43,578 nucleotides of DNA from UBA2991 sp965221735 (GTDB taxonomy: Bacteria > Chloroflexota > Dehalococcoidia > Tepidiformales > Tepidiformaceae), in the NCBI GenBank assembly GCA_965221735.1, contig CBDCSS010000001.1, positions 1 through 43,578 of the forward strand, written 5' to 3'. Below are positions 15,143 through 23,684 of this stretch, piece after piece. The notes under the pieces are model-generated. The model made no database searches and was not told where the DNA came from. It was given only the letters and a program-made list of their open reading frames with translations. Made by a program: the position numbers and the translations under genes. How positions within the stretch are numbered: position 1 is the stretch's first letter; the number at the start of each line of letters is the position of its first letter.

Positions 15143-15537
15143 CAGGCTCTCCGGAGGTGGTGCAGCGGCTCACCCGACGCGGGCGAGACGCCCCAGGCGT
15201 GCCGGATGAGGAGCTGCGGCCCGGGCGCCACGCCGGCGGGGAGCTCGCCGTATGTGGGGTCCTGCACGATCACGATATCGCCCGGCTCGTAGTCGGTGCC
15301 GAGCGCCACGGAGTGGTAGCCGTGGATGTGCAGGCCCTGCTCGACCGCGGCGCGGTAGGACCCGTGCACGCGCACCGCCCGCGCAATCGCCCGCGCCTCG
15401 GTGTCGCACTCGCGATACCAGACCGTGGATGCCGGCACGTCGAGCCCGGTGCAGGCGGCGAGCCACTGGATGCAGTCCGACTCCCGCCACACCGACGGTC
15501 CGCTGAAGCGTGCGACCACCTCGTCGGTCACGGCCAT
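15142..15537 (-). CDS. DUF6950-like tail assembly protein, 131 aa
   Basis: Starts MAVTDEVVARFSGPSVWRESDCIQWLAACTG and contains the Asp-Cys pair typical, as I recall, of the NlpC/P60-like DUF6950 family, followed by a late DIVIVQDPTYGELP and LIRHAWGVS with a His. It lies between the DUF2163-like gene and the gpJ-like gene, where siphophages usually encode the gpK-like peptidase. Whether it is enzymatically active is unclear. Confidence 0.65.
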   Translation of the reverse strand: MAVTDEVVARFSGPSVWRESDCIQWLAACTGLDVPASTVWYRECDTEARAIARAVRVHGSYRAAVEQGLHIHGYHSVALGTDYEPGDIVIVQDPTYGELPAGVAPGPQLLIRHAWGVSPASGEPLHHLRRA

Positions 15538-16031
15538 CGGACGTCGATTCCCGCGGAGATCTGCTTCATGTACTTGAGGCCGCGGTCTCCCGGAAAACGC
15601 CGCTGCTGGTCTTCGTCCGACCAGAACAGCGGCGCCGGGCGGAGCGGGTCGCCGAGCCGGTCCACCAGATCCACGGTGTAGCGGTCGCCCTGGAGGACAG
15701 GGCTCGTCACCCGGCCCGTGAAGGCGCGCGGCACGAGGGACCAGGACATGCCGTCGTCCGAGCTCACCACCTGCCGCACCGTCACTTGCGCCGGGCCCGG
15801 GTCGGTGAGGAAGGCCGAGCGGAGCGTGTCCGTCGTGGCGAGCAGGATGATGCTGACGCGCGTCTCCGTGTTCGGGAGCTGCCCGCCCGCGATGCTCACG
15901 TCCTGCACCAGGTTCGTCGGCGTCCACACATGCCCGCCGATGGACAGTTGCGCCTCGCCGGTCCACATCCGCACGCGCCCCGTGCCGAGCACGTCGAGCA
16001 CGTCGAACAGGTATTCGTAGCGCAGGCTCAT
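15528..16031 (-). CDS. Minor tail protein, DUF2163/gpL-like, 167 aa
   Basis: MSLRYEYLFDVLDVLGTGRVRMWTGEAQLSIGGHVWTP starts a beta-rich domain like the N-terminal part of DUF2163/gpL-type tail proteins that form part of the tail tip. The stretch VSIAGGQLPNTETRVSIIL and later FTGRVTSPVLQGDRYTVDLVDRLG continue that fold. It overlaps its neighbours by ATGA-like junctions. Short for DUF2163, so only the first domain may be present. Confidence 0.55.
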   Translation of the reverse strand: MSLRYEYLFDVLDVLGTGRVRMWTGEAQLSIGGHVWTPTNLVQDVSIAGGQLPNTETRVSIILLATTDTLRSAFLTDPGPAQVTVRQVVSSDDGMSWSLVPRAFTGRVTSPVLQGDRYTVDLVDRLGDPLRPAPLFWSDEDQQRRFPGDRGLKYMKQISAGIDVRWP

Positions 16032-16873
16032 GCGCTGAATGGCCCGAAGGTCACAGATTCAGACGTGTACCGAGCGAGCTCGACGATTTCACCGAAGAAA
16101 TCTCCATTCGACTCAGACGGCACATAGCGGGTCATGGGGGGCAGATTCCGCAACCGCACATATTGCCCCCATAGCCTATGTCTCCAGCCTCTGAGGGAGA
16201 GTCTCCCAATTTGGGTGAAAACAGGATCGAGGACAAACATATCCTCTCTTGACACCGGATATATCTGCGGCCCAGGGACGCCAAATTCGCCAGCGCCTAT
16301 CCGCTCCGGCACGCCAGACCTGTTGGCCCAACTGGCGGCTGCAGAATCCATTTCGTCCATGGTGCTCACGGTCGCGCCGAAAGAACTGGCGTCGTATTGC
16401 GAAAAAGTTCGTCCGAGCCGGATCCAACGGGTCTCTTCACGACCGATGTTGCTTTCCGGAAGCTCGAACTGGAAACGGACGCGCGGAGTCCCTCCATTCA
16501 AGAAGTCGGGTATGCCGTAATCGGTATCGAATGCCAGCAGCCTGAGCCGCGGCCAAGGGAACCGGTACCGCTGCCAGATCCGCGCCGACCACGGCACCGC
16601 CGCATTCCCGACGCGCTTCGCCCACAGTCGGCGCGCCTGCGCCGACACCTCGAACCGCACCCTCCCGCCAGCCGGGACATACAGAGACCCCGCGTCGTCG
16701 TCCGGCGCCAGCGGCCCTCGATAGAGCCAGACCGGCCCGCCGACCCACTCGACCATCACCGGGCCGGGTAGCATCGGCATTGCCTGATAGTCGCCCGTCG
16801 TCAGACTCCCGGCGCGGATAATGCTTTCCTTCTCGGGGAAGTCCGGGTGCCATTGCGTGTGGGGGAAGGTCAT
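16028..16873 (-). CDS. Tail-region hypothetical protein, 281 aa
   Basis: Starts MTFPHTQWHPDFPEKESI at 16873 with an ATGA overlap to the upstream gene; a longer open frame to 17119 is a shadow of that gene. Rich in Trp, Arg and beta strands (WVGGPVWLYRGPLAP, RWIRLGRTFSQYDASSFGAT). Base composition is slightly more A/T than its neighbours, which can mark a host-range or recently acquired structural gene. No family recognised; position implies a tail tip component. Confidence 0.6.
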   Translation of the reverse strand: MTFPHTQWHPDFPEKESIIRAGSLTTGDYQAMPMLPGPVMVEWVGGPVWLYRGPLAPDDDAGSLYVPAGGRVRFEVSAQARRLWAKRVGNAAVPWSARIWQRYRFPWPRLRLLAFDTDYGIPDFLNGGTPRVRFQFELPESNIGREETRWIRLGRTFSQYDASSFGATVSTMDEMDSAAASWANRSGVPERIGAGEFGVPGPQIYPVSREDMFVLDPVFTQIGRLSLRGWRHRLWGQYVRLRNLPPMTRYVPSESNGDFFGEIVELARYTSESVTFGPFSA

Positions 16874-18747
16874 GATGCTTTCAGCGCAAACGTGAGCATC
16901 CCTGCGACGGCAGGGTCGGAGGTTCCCCGGCCGTTTGCCAGAGCTGCCACGGCCGCCCGCTCGGTGGCGTCCTTCGGTCGGAAGAGCTTCGCCATCGCGT
17001 CCAACTCGAATACGGTCGCCCCCTGAGCTATCACGACGGAGGTCCCGTCTACGGTGATAGTGAGGGCGTAATCGTCCAGGACGGTGTCTTTGAGCTCTCC
17101 CCCGGTCGTCCGTATCCATAGATGGCCTGGTCTCGCCTGCTGGCCCGCGACTCTGAAATTAGCCCGTGAGTCAGGCAAGTAGCAAAGCCTTATCGTCCCG
17201 GCCGCGCCATCCCACAGCCCGGACAAATTAGTCCCGATCTTTGGCAGATCCGCCAACATCGACTGTAAATTGCCAGAATTCCAACCCCAACCATAAGTGT
17301 CGTAAATGTATGTAGAGGCCGCCAGGATATAGGGACCCTCCGTAACGGAGAGGCTGTAGCTCGTATTCGTGTCCGCATCCGAGTCGCCGTCGAATCCCCC
17401 CACCACCACGTAGTAGTTCCCCGCGGCCAGAGTCAGTGAGGCGGACAGGTCCGCACCCGAGCCGGTCGTCTGCTTGGACCCTGCGACGGCCGTTCCGTCC
17501 GCCTGCCACACCTGGAATCCGGTGTCTCCGGCGTTGCCGCTCGTCAGGCCCGTGAGGGTCACGTCCACGCTCGTCTCCGCGAGGTGGCTGAACGGATAGA
17601 TGTCGATGTCGCTCGCGCCCACGATGTCGCCCGACTCGGACAGAGGCAACATCGGCGAGTAGTCCGGCGCGTAGATGGCCAGCGCGTACGGCGTGTTTGT
17701 CTGCGCGTCGGCGTTGCCGTCGGTGCCGCCCACGTTCACGTAGTAGCTCCCCGCGGCCAGCGTCGCGGAGTCGTGCAGCGCCACCCCGGTCACGCTGCGC
17801 TGCCACAGGGCGGTCGCCGTTCCGTCCGCCGCGTACACCCGGAACCCGGTCTGCCCGGCCGCGCCGTGGGTCAGCCCCATGAGGGTCGCGAGCACGCTCG
17901 TCTCCGCGGGCAGGGTGAATTGGTAGCGGTCGGAATCGCTCGCCCCCGCGGTATCCCCCGTCTGACGCAGCGGCAGCATGAACCCCTCTAAAAAGTGTGT
18001 GCCGACCACCGCGATCGGGCACACCGTCCCGTCGGCGCGCTCCCACTGCGCTTGCAGCGAGTAGTGGTGCGCGTTGCGCACCGCCTCGGTGATCGAGAAT
18101 GTGATGGGCGTCCCGGCCGCAAGGCCCGACAGCTGCACATCCGTCACTGTCGTCAGCGACGTCATCAGCCCCGGCGCCGTCCGACCGGAGTAGAGCTGAT
18201 ACCGGAGGCTGACGATCTGCGAATTCGCCGGCACCGTGCGCATCGTCTCGTCGACCAGCGCCTGCGTGACCGGAATCGACACGTCAAACCCGCTGTCGTC
18301 CGCCTTCGCAGTCAACATCCCCGCAAGGGACGGGCACGCGAGCACCCGCACCGGCGTCGGCGGCGGAGCGCCCACAGGACCAATCTCGGCGAACTCCAGG
18401 CGCCACCCGCGCCACACGCCGCGCTCGTCACGCTCCGGCGGCTGGATGCGCGTCACGTGCACGGTCATCGTCTCGGCAGGCAGACCGGCGAGCCCCGGAC
18501 GACGCAGCCGGAGCTGATTCGCGGGGTCGGAGAGGTCCTGCACCAGGGCCGTGATGGCCGGCTGCACCTCGCCGTTCGCGGGCGAAGCCGGGGTCACCAC
18601 GTACCCCCGGCGCCGGCGCCCGCCGCCGTAGGAGACGTGCACCGCGCCCGTGAACGCCGAGCGGTGCACGTACGGGCCGCGCGAGCGGTGCGGCTGCTCG
18701 CTGAACTCGGCGTAGCCGAACGCGGCCGGCCAGTCGATCACGGCCAC
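16870..18747 (-). CDS. Tail protein with two tandem PPC-like domains, 625 aa
   Basis: GTG at 18747 (VAVIDWPAAFGYAEFSEQ) overlaps the stop of the upstream gene; no ATG fits. Residues 1-130 resemble a minor tail protein N-terminus. Two about 100-residue copies follow, one beginning MLPLRQTGDTAGASDSDRYQ and one MLPLSESGDIVGASDIDIY, each ending with LAAGxYYVxVGG and a Asp/Asn-rich turn. This is the layout of bacterial pre-peptidase C-terminal (PPC) beta domains, here probably carbohydrate- or surface-binding. The rest is beta-rich and unrecognised. Likely a tail side protein involved in attachment. Confidence 0.65.
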   Translation of the reverse strand: MAVIDWPAAFGYAEFSEQPHRSRGPYVHRSAFTGAVHVSYGGGRRRRGYVVTPASPANGEVQPAITALVQDLSDPANQLRLRRPGLAGLPAETMTVHVTRIQPPERDERGVWRGWRLEFAEIGPVGAPPPTPVRVLACPSLAGMLTAKADDSGFDVSIPVTQALVDETMRTVPANSQIVSLRYQLYSGRTAPGLMTSLTTVTDVQLSGLAAGTPITFSITEAVRNAHHYSLQAQWERADGTVCPIAVVGTHFLEGFMLPLRQTGDTAGASDSDRYQFTLPAETSVLATLMGLTHGAAGQTGFRVYAADGTATALWQRSVTGVALHDSATLAAGSYYVNVGGTDGNADAQTNTPYALAIYAPDYSPMLPLSESGDIVGASDIDIYPFSHLAETSVDVTLTGLTSGNAGDTGFQVWQADGTAVAGSKQTTGSGADLSASLTLAAGNYYVVVGGFDGDSDADTNTSYSLSVTEGPYILAASTYIYDTYGWGWNSGNLQSMLADLPKIGTNLSGLWDGAAGTIRLCYLPDSRANFRVAGQQARPGHLWIRTTGGELKDTVLDDYALTITVDGTSVVIAQGATVFELDAMAKLFRPKDATERAAVAALANGRGTSDPAVAGMLTFALKAS

Positions 18748-19142
18748 TACGGCGGGACCTCCACCCAGGCGATGGACCAGCCCCGCGTCTCGCCGCGGCT
18801 CCCGCGCACCGGCGCATCCACCCGCATCGGCTGCACCACCAGGGACGCGCCGAGCACGCCGATGCGCCGCTGGTCGGCCGGGACCGGCACACGCAACTGG
18901 TTCACCCCGTGGTCGAGGAGCTCCATCAGCGCGCGCACGGCCAGCCAGCGACCATCGCCCGCCGCGTACACAGGCGTTTCGAACTCGCCGCGCCACAGCA
19001 GCACCCCTTGGGGGCGCACCGGGATAGCCAGCGCCGCCGGCGCGAACTCGGACTCGAGGAACGGCGACTCATCGGAGCTGTAGGCCCGCCAGGCATGCCA
19101 GCGGCGGTATCCCCAGGTGTTCGTGTAGCTGAGGAGGGCCAT
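18747..19142 (-). CDS. Minor tail protein, 131 aa
   Basis: MALLSYTNTWGYRRWHAWRAYSSDESPFLESEF is a compact beta-rich protein directly after the tape measure gene, sharing a one-base stop/start overlap with it. Position equals the distal tail / gpM-like slot of other siphophages, but I cannot name the family from sequence. Confidence 0.6.
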   Translation of the reverse strand: MALLSYTNTWGYRRWHAWRAYSSDESPFLESEFAPAALAIPVRPQGVLLWRGEFETPVYAAGDGRWLAVRALMELLDHGVNQLRVPVPADQRRIGVLGASLVVQPMRVDAPVRGSRGETRGWSIAWVEVPP

Positions 19143-20905
19143 TACCCCCCCCGGCGATTCTGCCGCCCGAGCACCGACCCCGGCCGGGACTGCTGTGTCG
19201 CGACCGCCTGCAATGCCGTCCGGGTGAACGCCGGCATCGCCTCCCTGAGCGCCGCACGCACTCCCGGGCCGTCTGTGCTCTCGATGAAGAACTGAGGCGC
19301 AATCGTCACGTTCCCGCCTCCCCCGCGCAGCCCCTGGTTCGGCACGATGTGCCCCGAGGTGCGCGGCACGAAGACCTCCGGCCCGCCCTCGCCGACGAGC
19401 ACCGCCCGCCCTCGCTGCACCGGGCCGCCGCGCTGGAAGCCGAACAGCCCGCCCAGGAAGCCGCCGGCGGCGCCCGAGAGCAGCCGACCCGCAATCTGTC
19501 CCGCGAACTGGTCAATGATGGCGCTCGAGAGCGAGGTGAGCAGCCCTGACAGCGCCCCGCCGATGTCTCCCGCGCCTCGGATGAAGTTCCCCACGACGTC
19601 GGACAGCCGGGCATAGGCACGCTCGTACTGCGCCCGCTCCATCGCCTCCTGCCTGGCCGCGGCACGCTCGCGCATCTTCTGGAGCTCCTCCAGCCGCTCC
19701 TGCTCCGTCAGGTAGGCGTCGCGCCGGGCCTCGGCGAGCTTGTTTTCGAGCTGCTGCGTCTGCCGAATCTTGTCCTGCCGCTGCTGCTGCTGTCGCTCGA
19801 GGATGCGCGCGAACCGCTCGCTCGTCTGCCGGCGCCGGAGGTCGGCAGGGGATGTCCCATCGGCCCGTCCCGCAGGTGCCTCGACGTCGAGCCCCAGGGC
19901 GGCTCGGCGCCCCGCGGTCTGCGCATGCACGAAGCCGAACCCCCGGCCGCTCGCGACGGGGGCGCGCGCCCGGCCGGCCACTGCCGGCGGATGCCGACCC
20001 GGGCCGGGTCCGCTCGCCGCGGCGGACGCGCCGTAGACGCTGACAGCGGTCCGAGGGGCCGCAGAGAACGGCCCGTGCGCCACCGCGAACCTTATGGCCT
20101 CGGCAGCCCGATTCCAGAAGTCCGTGATGGAGCGCGTCAAGCCGAAGAACCGATCCAGCCGCACCAGCGCCTCGTCGAGCGCCGCGGTCAGATTCCCGAT
20201 ACCGCGGTCGCGCATGTTCTGGAGCTCTTCGGCCAGCTGCGCGGCCTCGGCGGATGCCCCCCGGAAACCCTTCTCCACGCCTGCGACCTGCGAGTTGAAG
20301 TCGAGCAGGAAGGCGCGCATCTCGCGGCCACCGCGGCCGAACAGCTCCTCGATGGTGAGCTGCTGTGTCGCTTGGTCGAGCCGGCCGAACGCCTGCGTGA
20401 CATCGCCGAGCACCGCCTGCATCGGGCGGAGCTCGCCGTTCGCGTCGCGGATGCGCACGCCGAGCCGCTCGAAGATCTCCTCGTACTCGCCCGCGCCGGT
20501 CCCGGCCTCGCCGAGCACCCGGTTGAATCGCAGCAAACCGCGCTGGAATGCGTCCGTCTCGACGCCCGCCTCGCGCGCCGCCTGACCCCAGAGCTGCAGC
20601 ACCTCGACCTGGATGCCGATGTTCCGCGCCCGCTTGCCGAGCCGGTCGAGTCGCGAGATGGACTCGGTGAGCTGGCGATTCAGCGCGCGCACCGACAGCG
20701 CCGCCGCCCCCGCCCCGAGCGCCGCCTGGAAGCCGGGGAAGCGCCGGAGCACGTCCGACATCAGGCGGAACTGCCGGGTCGTGCGCGCGCCGCCCTTCTC
20801 CAGCCGCTCCAGGCGCTTCGTGACTCGCTCGGCGACGCGCTGAAATTCGCGGTCTCTCGCCTGGATTCTGAAATTTAAAGCGTGCTCGGCGGCGCTCGTT
20901 GCCAT
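19142..20905 (-). CDS. Tape measure protein, 587 aa
   Basis: Starts MATSAAEHALNFRIQARDREFQRVAERV, then long helical/coiled-coil segments (QQQQRQDKIRQTQQLENKLAEARRD), a hydrophobic Gly/Ala/Leu stretch near residues 450-500, and the GPxVFVPRTSGHIVP motif that closes many tape measure proteins. At roughly 1.5 A per residue it would set a tail of about 90 nm, at the short end for siphoviruses. Preceded by the gpG/gpGT chaperone pair, as expected. A short GCCNN repeat lies just upstream of its start. Confidence 0.85.
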   Translation of the reverse strand: MATSAAEHALNFRIQARDREFQRVAERVTKRLERLEKGGARTTRQFRLMSDVLRRFPGFQAALGAGAAALSVRALNRQLTESISRLDRLGKRARNIGIQVEVLQLWGQAAREAGVETDAFQRGLLRFNRVLGEAGTGAGEYEEIFERLGVRIRDANGELRPMQAVLGDVTQAFGRLDQATQQLTIEELFGRGGREMRAFLLDFNSQVAGVEKGFRGASAEAAQLAEELQNMRDRGIGNLTAALDEALVRLDRFFGLTRSITDFWNRAAEAIRFAVAHGPFSAAPRTAVSVYGASAAASGPGPGRHPPAVAGRARAPVASGRGFGFVHAQTAGRRAALGLDVEAPAGRADGTSPADLRRRQTSERFARILERQQQQRQDKIRQTQQLENKLAEARRDAYLTEQERLEELQKMRERAAARQEAMERAQYERAYARLSDVVGNFIRGAGDIGGALSGLLTSLSSAIIDQFAGQIAGRLLSGAAGGFLGGLFGFQRGGPVQRGRAVLVGEGGPEVFVPRTSGHIVPNQGLRGGGGNVTIAPQFFIESTDGPGVRAALREAMPAFTRTALQAVATQQSRPGSVLGRQNRRGG

Positions 20906-21102
20906 CAGTTACTGCCCTCGCCTTGCCTCGCCTCGCCGAGCCCCGCCGCCTGCATCAGCCGGCCCCACGTCCGTCGGTCGTCACCCGCGGTCCCGAGCTT
21001 CCCGGACTCGGCGCGACCGCGCATCGCGCGGGCGGCCACCACGAGCCAGAAGTCCGCGAGGGTCAATCGGCGCACTTCGTCCGGCCGCCAGCCATCCGAC
21101 AT
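20905..21102 (-). CDS. gpT-like tail chaperone extension, reached by -1 frameshift, 65 aa from its first ATG
   Basis: Contains MSDGWRPDEVRRLTLADFWLVVAARAMRG, typical of the short second chaperone domain before a tape measure gene. Its frame is open upstream of the ATG back past the slippery site in the gpG gene, so the natural product is probably a gpG-gpGT fusion of about 179 residues. The C-terminus (LGEARQGEGSN) lies in a GCCNN repeat. Such fusions help load the tape measure protein during tail assembly. Confidence 0.75.
   Translation of the reverse strand: MSDGWRPDEVRRLTLADFWLVVAARAMRGRAESGKLGTAGDDRRTWGRLMQAAGLGEARQGEGSN
20920..20949. repeat. GCCNN pentanucleotide repeat, six units
   Basis: GCCTT GCCTC GCCTC GCCGA GCCCC GCCGC in strict period five, 15 bases upstream of the tape measure start on the transcribed minus strand and overlapping the end of the gpT-like frame. 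Same type as the repeats at 9756 and 38749. Confidence 0.85.
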
Positions 21103-21110
21103 CAGGATGA

Positions 21111-21443
21111 TCAGCCAGCGCCGGACTCCGAATTTCCCTCGCTTTCGCCGCCCTCCCCCGCGTCGAAATGCTCATCCGCTTCGGGCGGCGGCGTCAGGGC
21201 CTCGATGACCTGAGAGATGGCGTCCATCTGCGCGACCACGAGCTGCGACGGGTCGAGCCACGCCTCGATGTCGGCGGCCGTGGTGCCCTCCGGCCCCGCG
21301 CACTCGGCGAGCAGCCGGAGCCGGCGCACGGTCCACTGCGCCCGGATGTAGTGGAGGTCCCGCCCCTCCACGAGCGCGAGCAGCCCCGTCCCGGACGCGT
21401 CCTCGAATCGCTCGATGGCGCCGAGAGTGAGCGTCAGCTTCAT
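21111..21443 (-). CDS. gpG-like tail assembly chaperone, 110 aa
   Basis: MKLTLTLGAIERFEDASGTGLLALVEGRD is the GTA_TIM-like tail assembly chaperone pattern that follows the major tail protein. The acidic C-terminus (EADEHFDAGEGGESEGNSESGAG) is where the frameshift sits. Start overlaps the major tail protein stop by ATGA. Expressed in excess over the fused gpGT form in related phages. Confidence 0.8.
   Translation of the reverse strand: MKLTLTLGAIERFEDASGTGLLALVEGRDLHYIRAQWTVRRLRLLAECAGPEGTTAADIEAWLDPSQLVVAQMDAISQVIEALTPPPEADEHFDAGEGGESEGNSESGAG
21132..21138 (-). promoter_or_regulatory. Predicted -1 frameshift site G GGA AAT in gpG
   Basis: Zero-frame codons are GAG GGA AAT, giving the X XXY YYZ heptamer G GGA AAT, one base different from lambda's G GGA AAG. 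A -1 slip reads on as TTC GGA GTC CGG and stays open through the gpT-like frame to 20905. Codon phase was checked against the start at 21443. Confidence 0.85.
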
Positions 21444-21925
21444 ACGATGGTGACCTGGCCGGTCGAGGTGAGCGAGATCGTCCAGTTGAACGTGTCGCTC
21501 AAGCTCCCGGACGCGCCCAGGGACGTGATGAGGAACTTGCCGACGAGCGTCGAGCCGGCCGGCCCGGCCGCGGGTTTCACGCCGTCATCGGTGAAGGCGG
21601 GATAGACGAGCGCCGCGTTCACGTACGCATCCTCGCTCATCGCTGCCGCCTGAGCCGCGGCCTCGGCCGCGTCGCTGACGAATCGGCACGACGCCTCGAT
21701 GGTCACCGACTTCGCTCCGGCGAACTGCGTCTGCCACAGGGGCGTCGTCAGTGCCGCGGGCGCTGTGGTCCCGTCGATCGCCTCGTTGTTGATCGTGAAG
21801 CTCCGCTCCTGTGCTCCCGCGATGAGGTTCGTGGCGGCAGCGAGAGTGCCCACGGCCGTCGGCACCGCCGCCGCGGCCGTGGTGTCCGAAATGTAGAGAA
21901 GGAAAGCTCGGCCTTTCGCGCTCAT
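21440..21925 (-). CDS. Major tail tube protein, 161 aa
   Basis: MSAKGRAFLLYISDTTAAAAVPTAVGTL then beta-rich tube-like segments (AQERSFTINNEAIDGTT, GAKSVTIEASCRFVSDA, GKFLITSLGASGSLSDTFNWTISLTSTG). This matches TP901-1/gpV-like major tail proteins, which stack as hexamers into the tail tube. It is followed by the chaperone gene. A longer open frame to 22066 is rejected because of a good ribosome-binding site (AGGAGATGATGCG) at 21925. Confidence 0.85.
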   Translation of the reverse strand: MSAKGRAFLLYISDTTAAAAVPTAVGTLAAATNLIAGAQERSFTINNEAIDGTTAPAALTTPLWQTQFAGAKSVTIEASCRFVSDAAEAAAQAAAMSEDAYVNAALVYPAFTDDGVKPAAGPAGSTLVGKFLITSLGASGSLSDTFNWTISLTSTGQVTIV

Positions 21926-21929
21926 CGCA

Positions 21930-22367
21930 TCATCTCCTGTCGAAACCCTGCTTGGCCGCGTCGCGCATCGCGCGGCGGAACGAGCCCACGGACGTGCGCG
22001 CGATGATACTCCGCGCCAGCCGGATGAATGGTCGGGCCGGCAGGCTGCCCCGCGCTCGAGCGGCATCGCGGCCGTGGCCGCGCCCGAACTCCGTCACGAA
22101 TGCTGCCAGCGCCGCCGGTTTGTCCCTCGCATCCACGTAGACCACCAACGAATACTGCCAGCCCGGCCCATCGGGGGACACTACGGTCGCGTACTTGATC
22201 GCGCTCCGGGTCCGGCCCGAGTCCACGGCAGCGAGCGTCTTCGCGATCCGCACGCCGCGCGTCCCGAGACGCTTCGACGCCTTGTCGAGATTCGCCCTGA
22301 GCGCCCTCGGCATGTGGACCCGGAGCGCGTCCTTTGCCCGCTTCATGTCGTTCCGGACGAAGCTCAT
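21930..22367 (-). CDS. HK97 gp10-like tail completion protein, 145 aa
   Basis: MSFVRNDMKRAKDALRVHMPRALRANLDKASKRLGTRGVRIAKTL and the later GSLPARPFIRLA (a conserved RPFxxxA-type motif) fit the HK97 gp10/tail-terminator-adjacent family. Start overlaps the upstream stop; it precedes the major tail protein as expected in siphophages. Confidence 0.75.
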   Translation of the reverse strand: MSFVRNDMKRAKDALRVHMPRALRANLDKASKRLGTRGVRIAKTLAAVDSGRTRSAIKYATVVSPDGPGWQYSLVVYVDARDKPAALAAFVTEFGRGHGRDAARARGSLPARPFIRLARSIIARTSVGSFRRAMRDAAKQGFDRR

Positions 22368-23308
22368 GAGGCCGCCCCCAGCACCACCTCGACCCAAAGG
22401 TCCGCGCCCTTCGAGACATCCACAGTCGCGTCCATGGTCCGGTAGAGCCGGTGCGCCACGCCGTCCAGCGTCTCAGTGGCCCCGCGCAGCAGTGGCCGCC
22501 CGGCGCCGTCCCATCGCGCCCCGTCGATCAGGATGGCTTGTAGCCGGCTGTCGAGGCTGTCGGGGAACGCCACAGTGAGGTACTGCTTGGTGGTCGACGC
22601 GGCGTGCGTGAGCGTCACGCCACCGCGCTCGCCCTCCCGGAGCGTCGCGGTCGGCGCGCCACTCGCGTCGACGGCCGCGAGCGGCTGGAACCAGGCGCGC
22701 ATCGTGCCGAGCGTCCGCCCCGAGAGCGAGGAGGTCCGCACGAGCAGCGACCATTCGCCGGTCCAGACGAGCACGTCGCCGGTGTGCCATGTCGCGAAAT
22801 CCGCCGACACCCGGGCGAAGATCGGCTCGCCGCTCGCCCCCTCCGCCGCCAGCAGCTCAGCCGCATCCTTCACCGACTCGACGTCGGGATGCACCGTCGC
22901 CGGCGTCGTGCCTCCGTCGGTCTCCCCCCCGCTCGCCTCCTCGTTCAGAAGCTCGATCAGGGTCGAGTCCTTCGACGGCATGGTGAACTGGTAGGTCCGT
23001 GCGCCCGCCGTGAGCTCGTAGACGGTCGGCACGAAGTAGTAGGCGTTCGGAAGCAGCCGGAACACGTACAGACCCTCGGAGATCTCCGACGAGTCGCGTG
23101 CCGTCGGCGTGATGGTGTCGATCCCCTCGCCGCCGACGATGAGCCCCTGCGGGCCGAACAGCGGCGCGGTGATGTCGCCGTCCGCCCGTACCAGCGTCAC
23201 CACGATGTTGCTCGACGCCGTCGGCGCATCACCCATCAGGTCGTGCACCGGGACCGTCAGCACGTACGTCTTCTGGAGCTCCGCCGCTTTGCTGCTCGGA
23301 TCAGCCAT
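22364..23308 (-). CDS. Head-tail/neck region protein, duplicate N-domain plus extra C-domain, 314 aa
   Basis: ATG at 23308 (MADPSSKAAELQKTYVLTV) is chosen over a TTG six bases earlier; AGGAGG lies upstream. Residues 1-125 are a near copy of the whole protein encoded at 23301-23684. The C-terminal 190 residues (from about VHPDVESVKDAAELL) form a separate beta-rich domain including ATWHTGDVLVWTGEWSLLVRT. Probably a tail or decoration protein with an immunoglobulin-like N-domain; not recognised further. Confidence 0.65.
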   Translation of the reverse strand: MADPSSKAAELQKTYVLTVPVHDLMGDAPTASSNIVVTLVRADGDITAPLFGPQGLIVGGEGIDTITPTARDSSEISEGLYVFRLLPNAYYFVPTVYELTAGARTYQFTMPSKDSTLIELLNEEASGGETDGGTTPATVHPDVESVKDAAELLAAEGASGEPIFARVSADFATWHTGDVLVWTGEWSLLVRTSSLSGRTLGTMRAWFQPLAAVDASGAPTATLREGERGGVTLTHAASTTKQYLTVAFPDSLDSRLQAILIDGARWDGAGRPLLRGATETLDGVAHRLYRTMDATVDVSKGADLWVEVVLGAAS

Positions 23309-23684
23309 CGGCAACTGCCTCCTCGTCCAGTAGCTCGATCAGCGTCGCGTCACGGGCCGGCATGGTGAACTGGTAGGTCCGTGCGCCCGCCGTGAGCTCG
23401 TAGACGGTCGGCACGAAGTAGTAGGCGTTGGGGATCAGCCGGAACACGTACAGACCCTCGGAGATCTCCGACGAGTCGCGTGCCGTCGGCGTGATGGTGT
23501 CGACGCCTTGGCCACCGACGACGAGCCCCTGCGGCCCGTACAGCGGTGCACCGGCATCGCGGTCCGTGCGCACGAGCCGGACCACGATGTTGCTCTCAGC
23601 CTGGGGCGCATCGCCCATCAGGTCGTGCACGGGGACGACGAGCTGATACGTCTTCTGCAGCTCCGCCGGTCTCGGATCAGCCAT
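23301..23684 (-). CDS. Paralogue of the adjacent gene's N-terminal domain, 127 aa
   Basis: MADPRPAELQKTYQLVVPVHDLMGDAPQAESNIVV is the same domain as in the gene at 22364-23308; long stretches (DSSEISEGLYVFRL, NAYYFVPTVYELTAGARTYQFTMP) are identical. Overlaps that gene by eight bases and the upstream gene by eight. A tandem duplication, with C-terminal domain kept in one copy only. Confidence 0.7.
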   Translation of the reverse strand: MADPRPAELQKTYQLVVPVHDLMGDAPQAESNIVVRLVRTDRDAGAPLYGPQGLVVGGQGVDTITPTARDSSEISEGLYVFRLIPNAYYFVPTVYELTAGARTYQFTMPARDATLIELLDEEAVADG

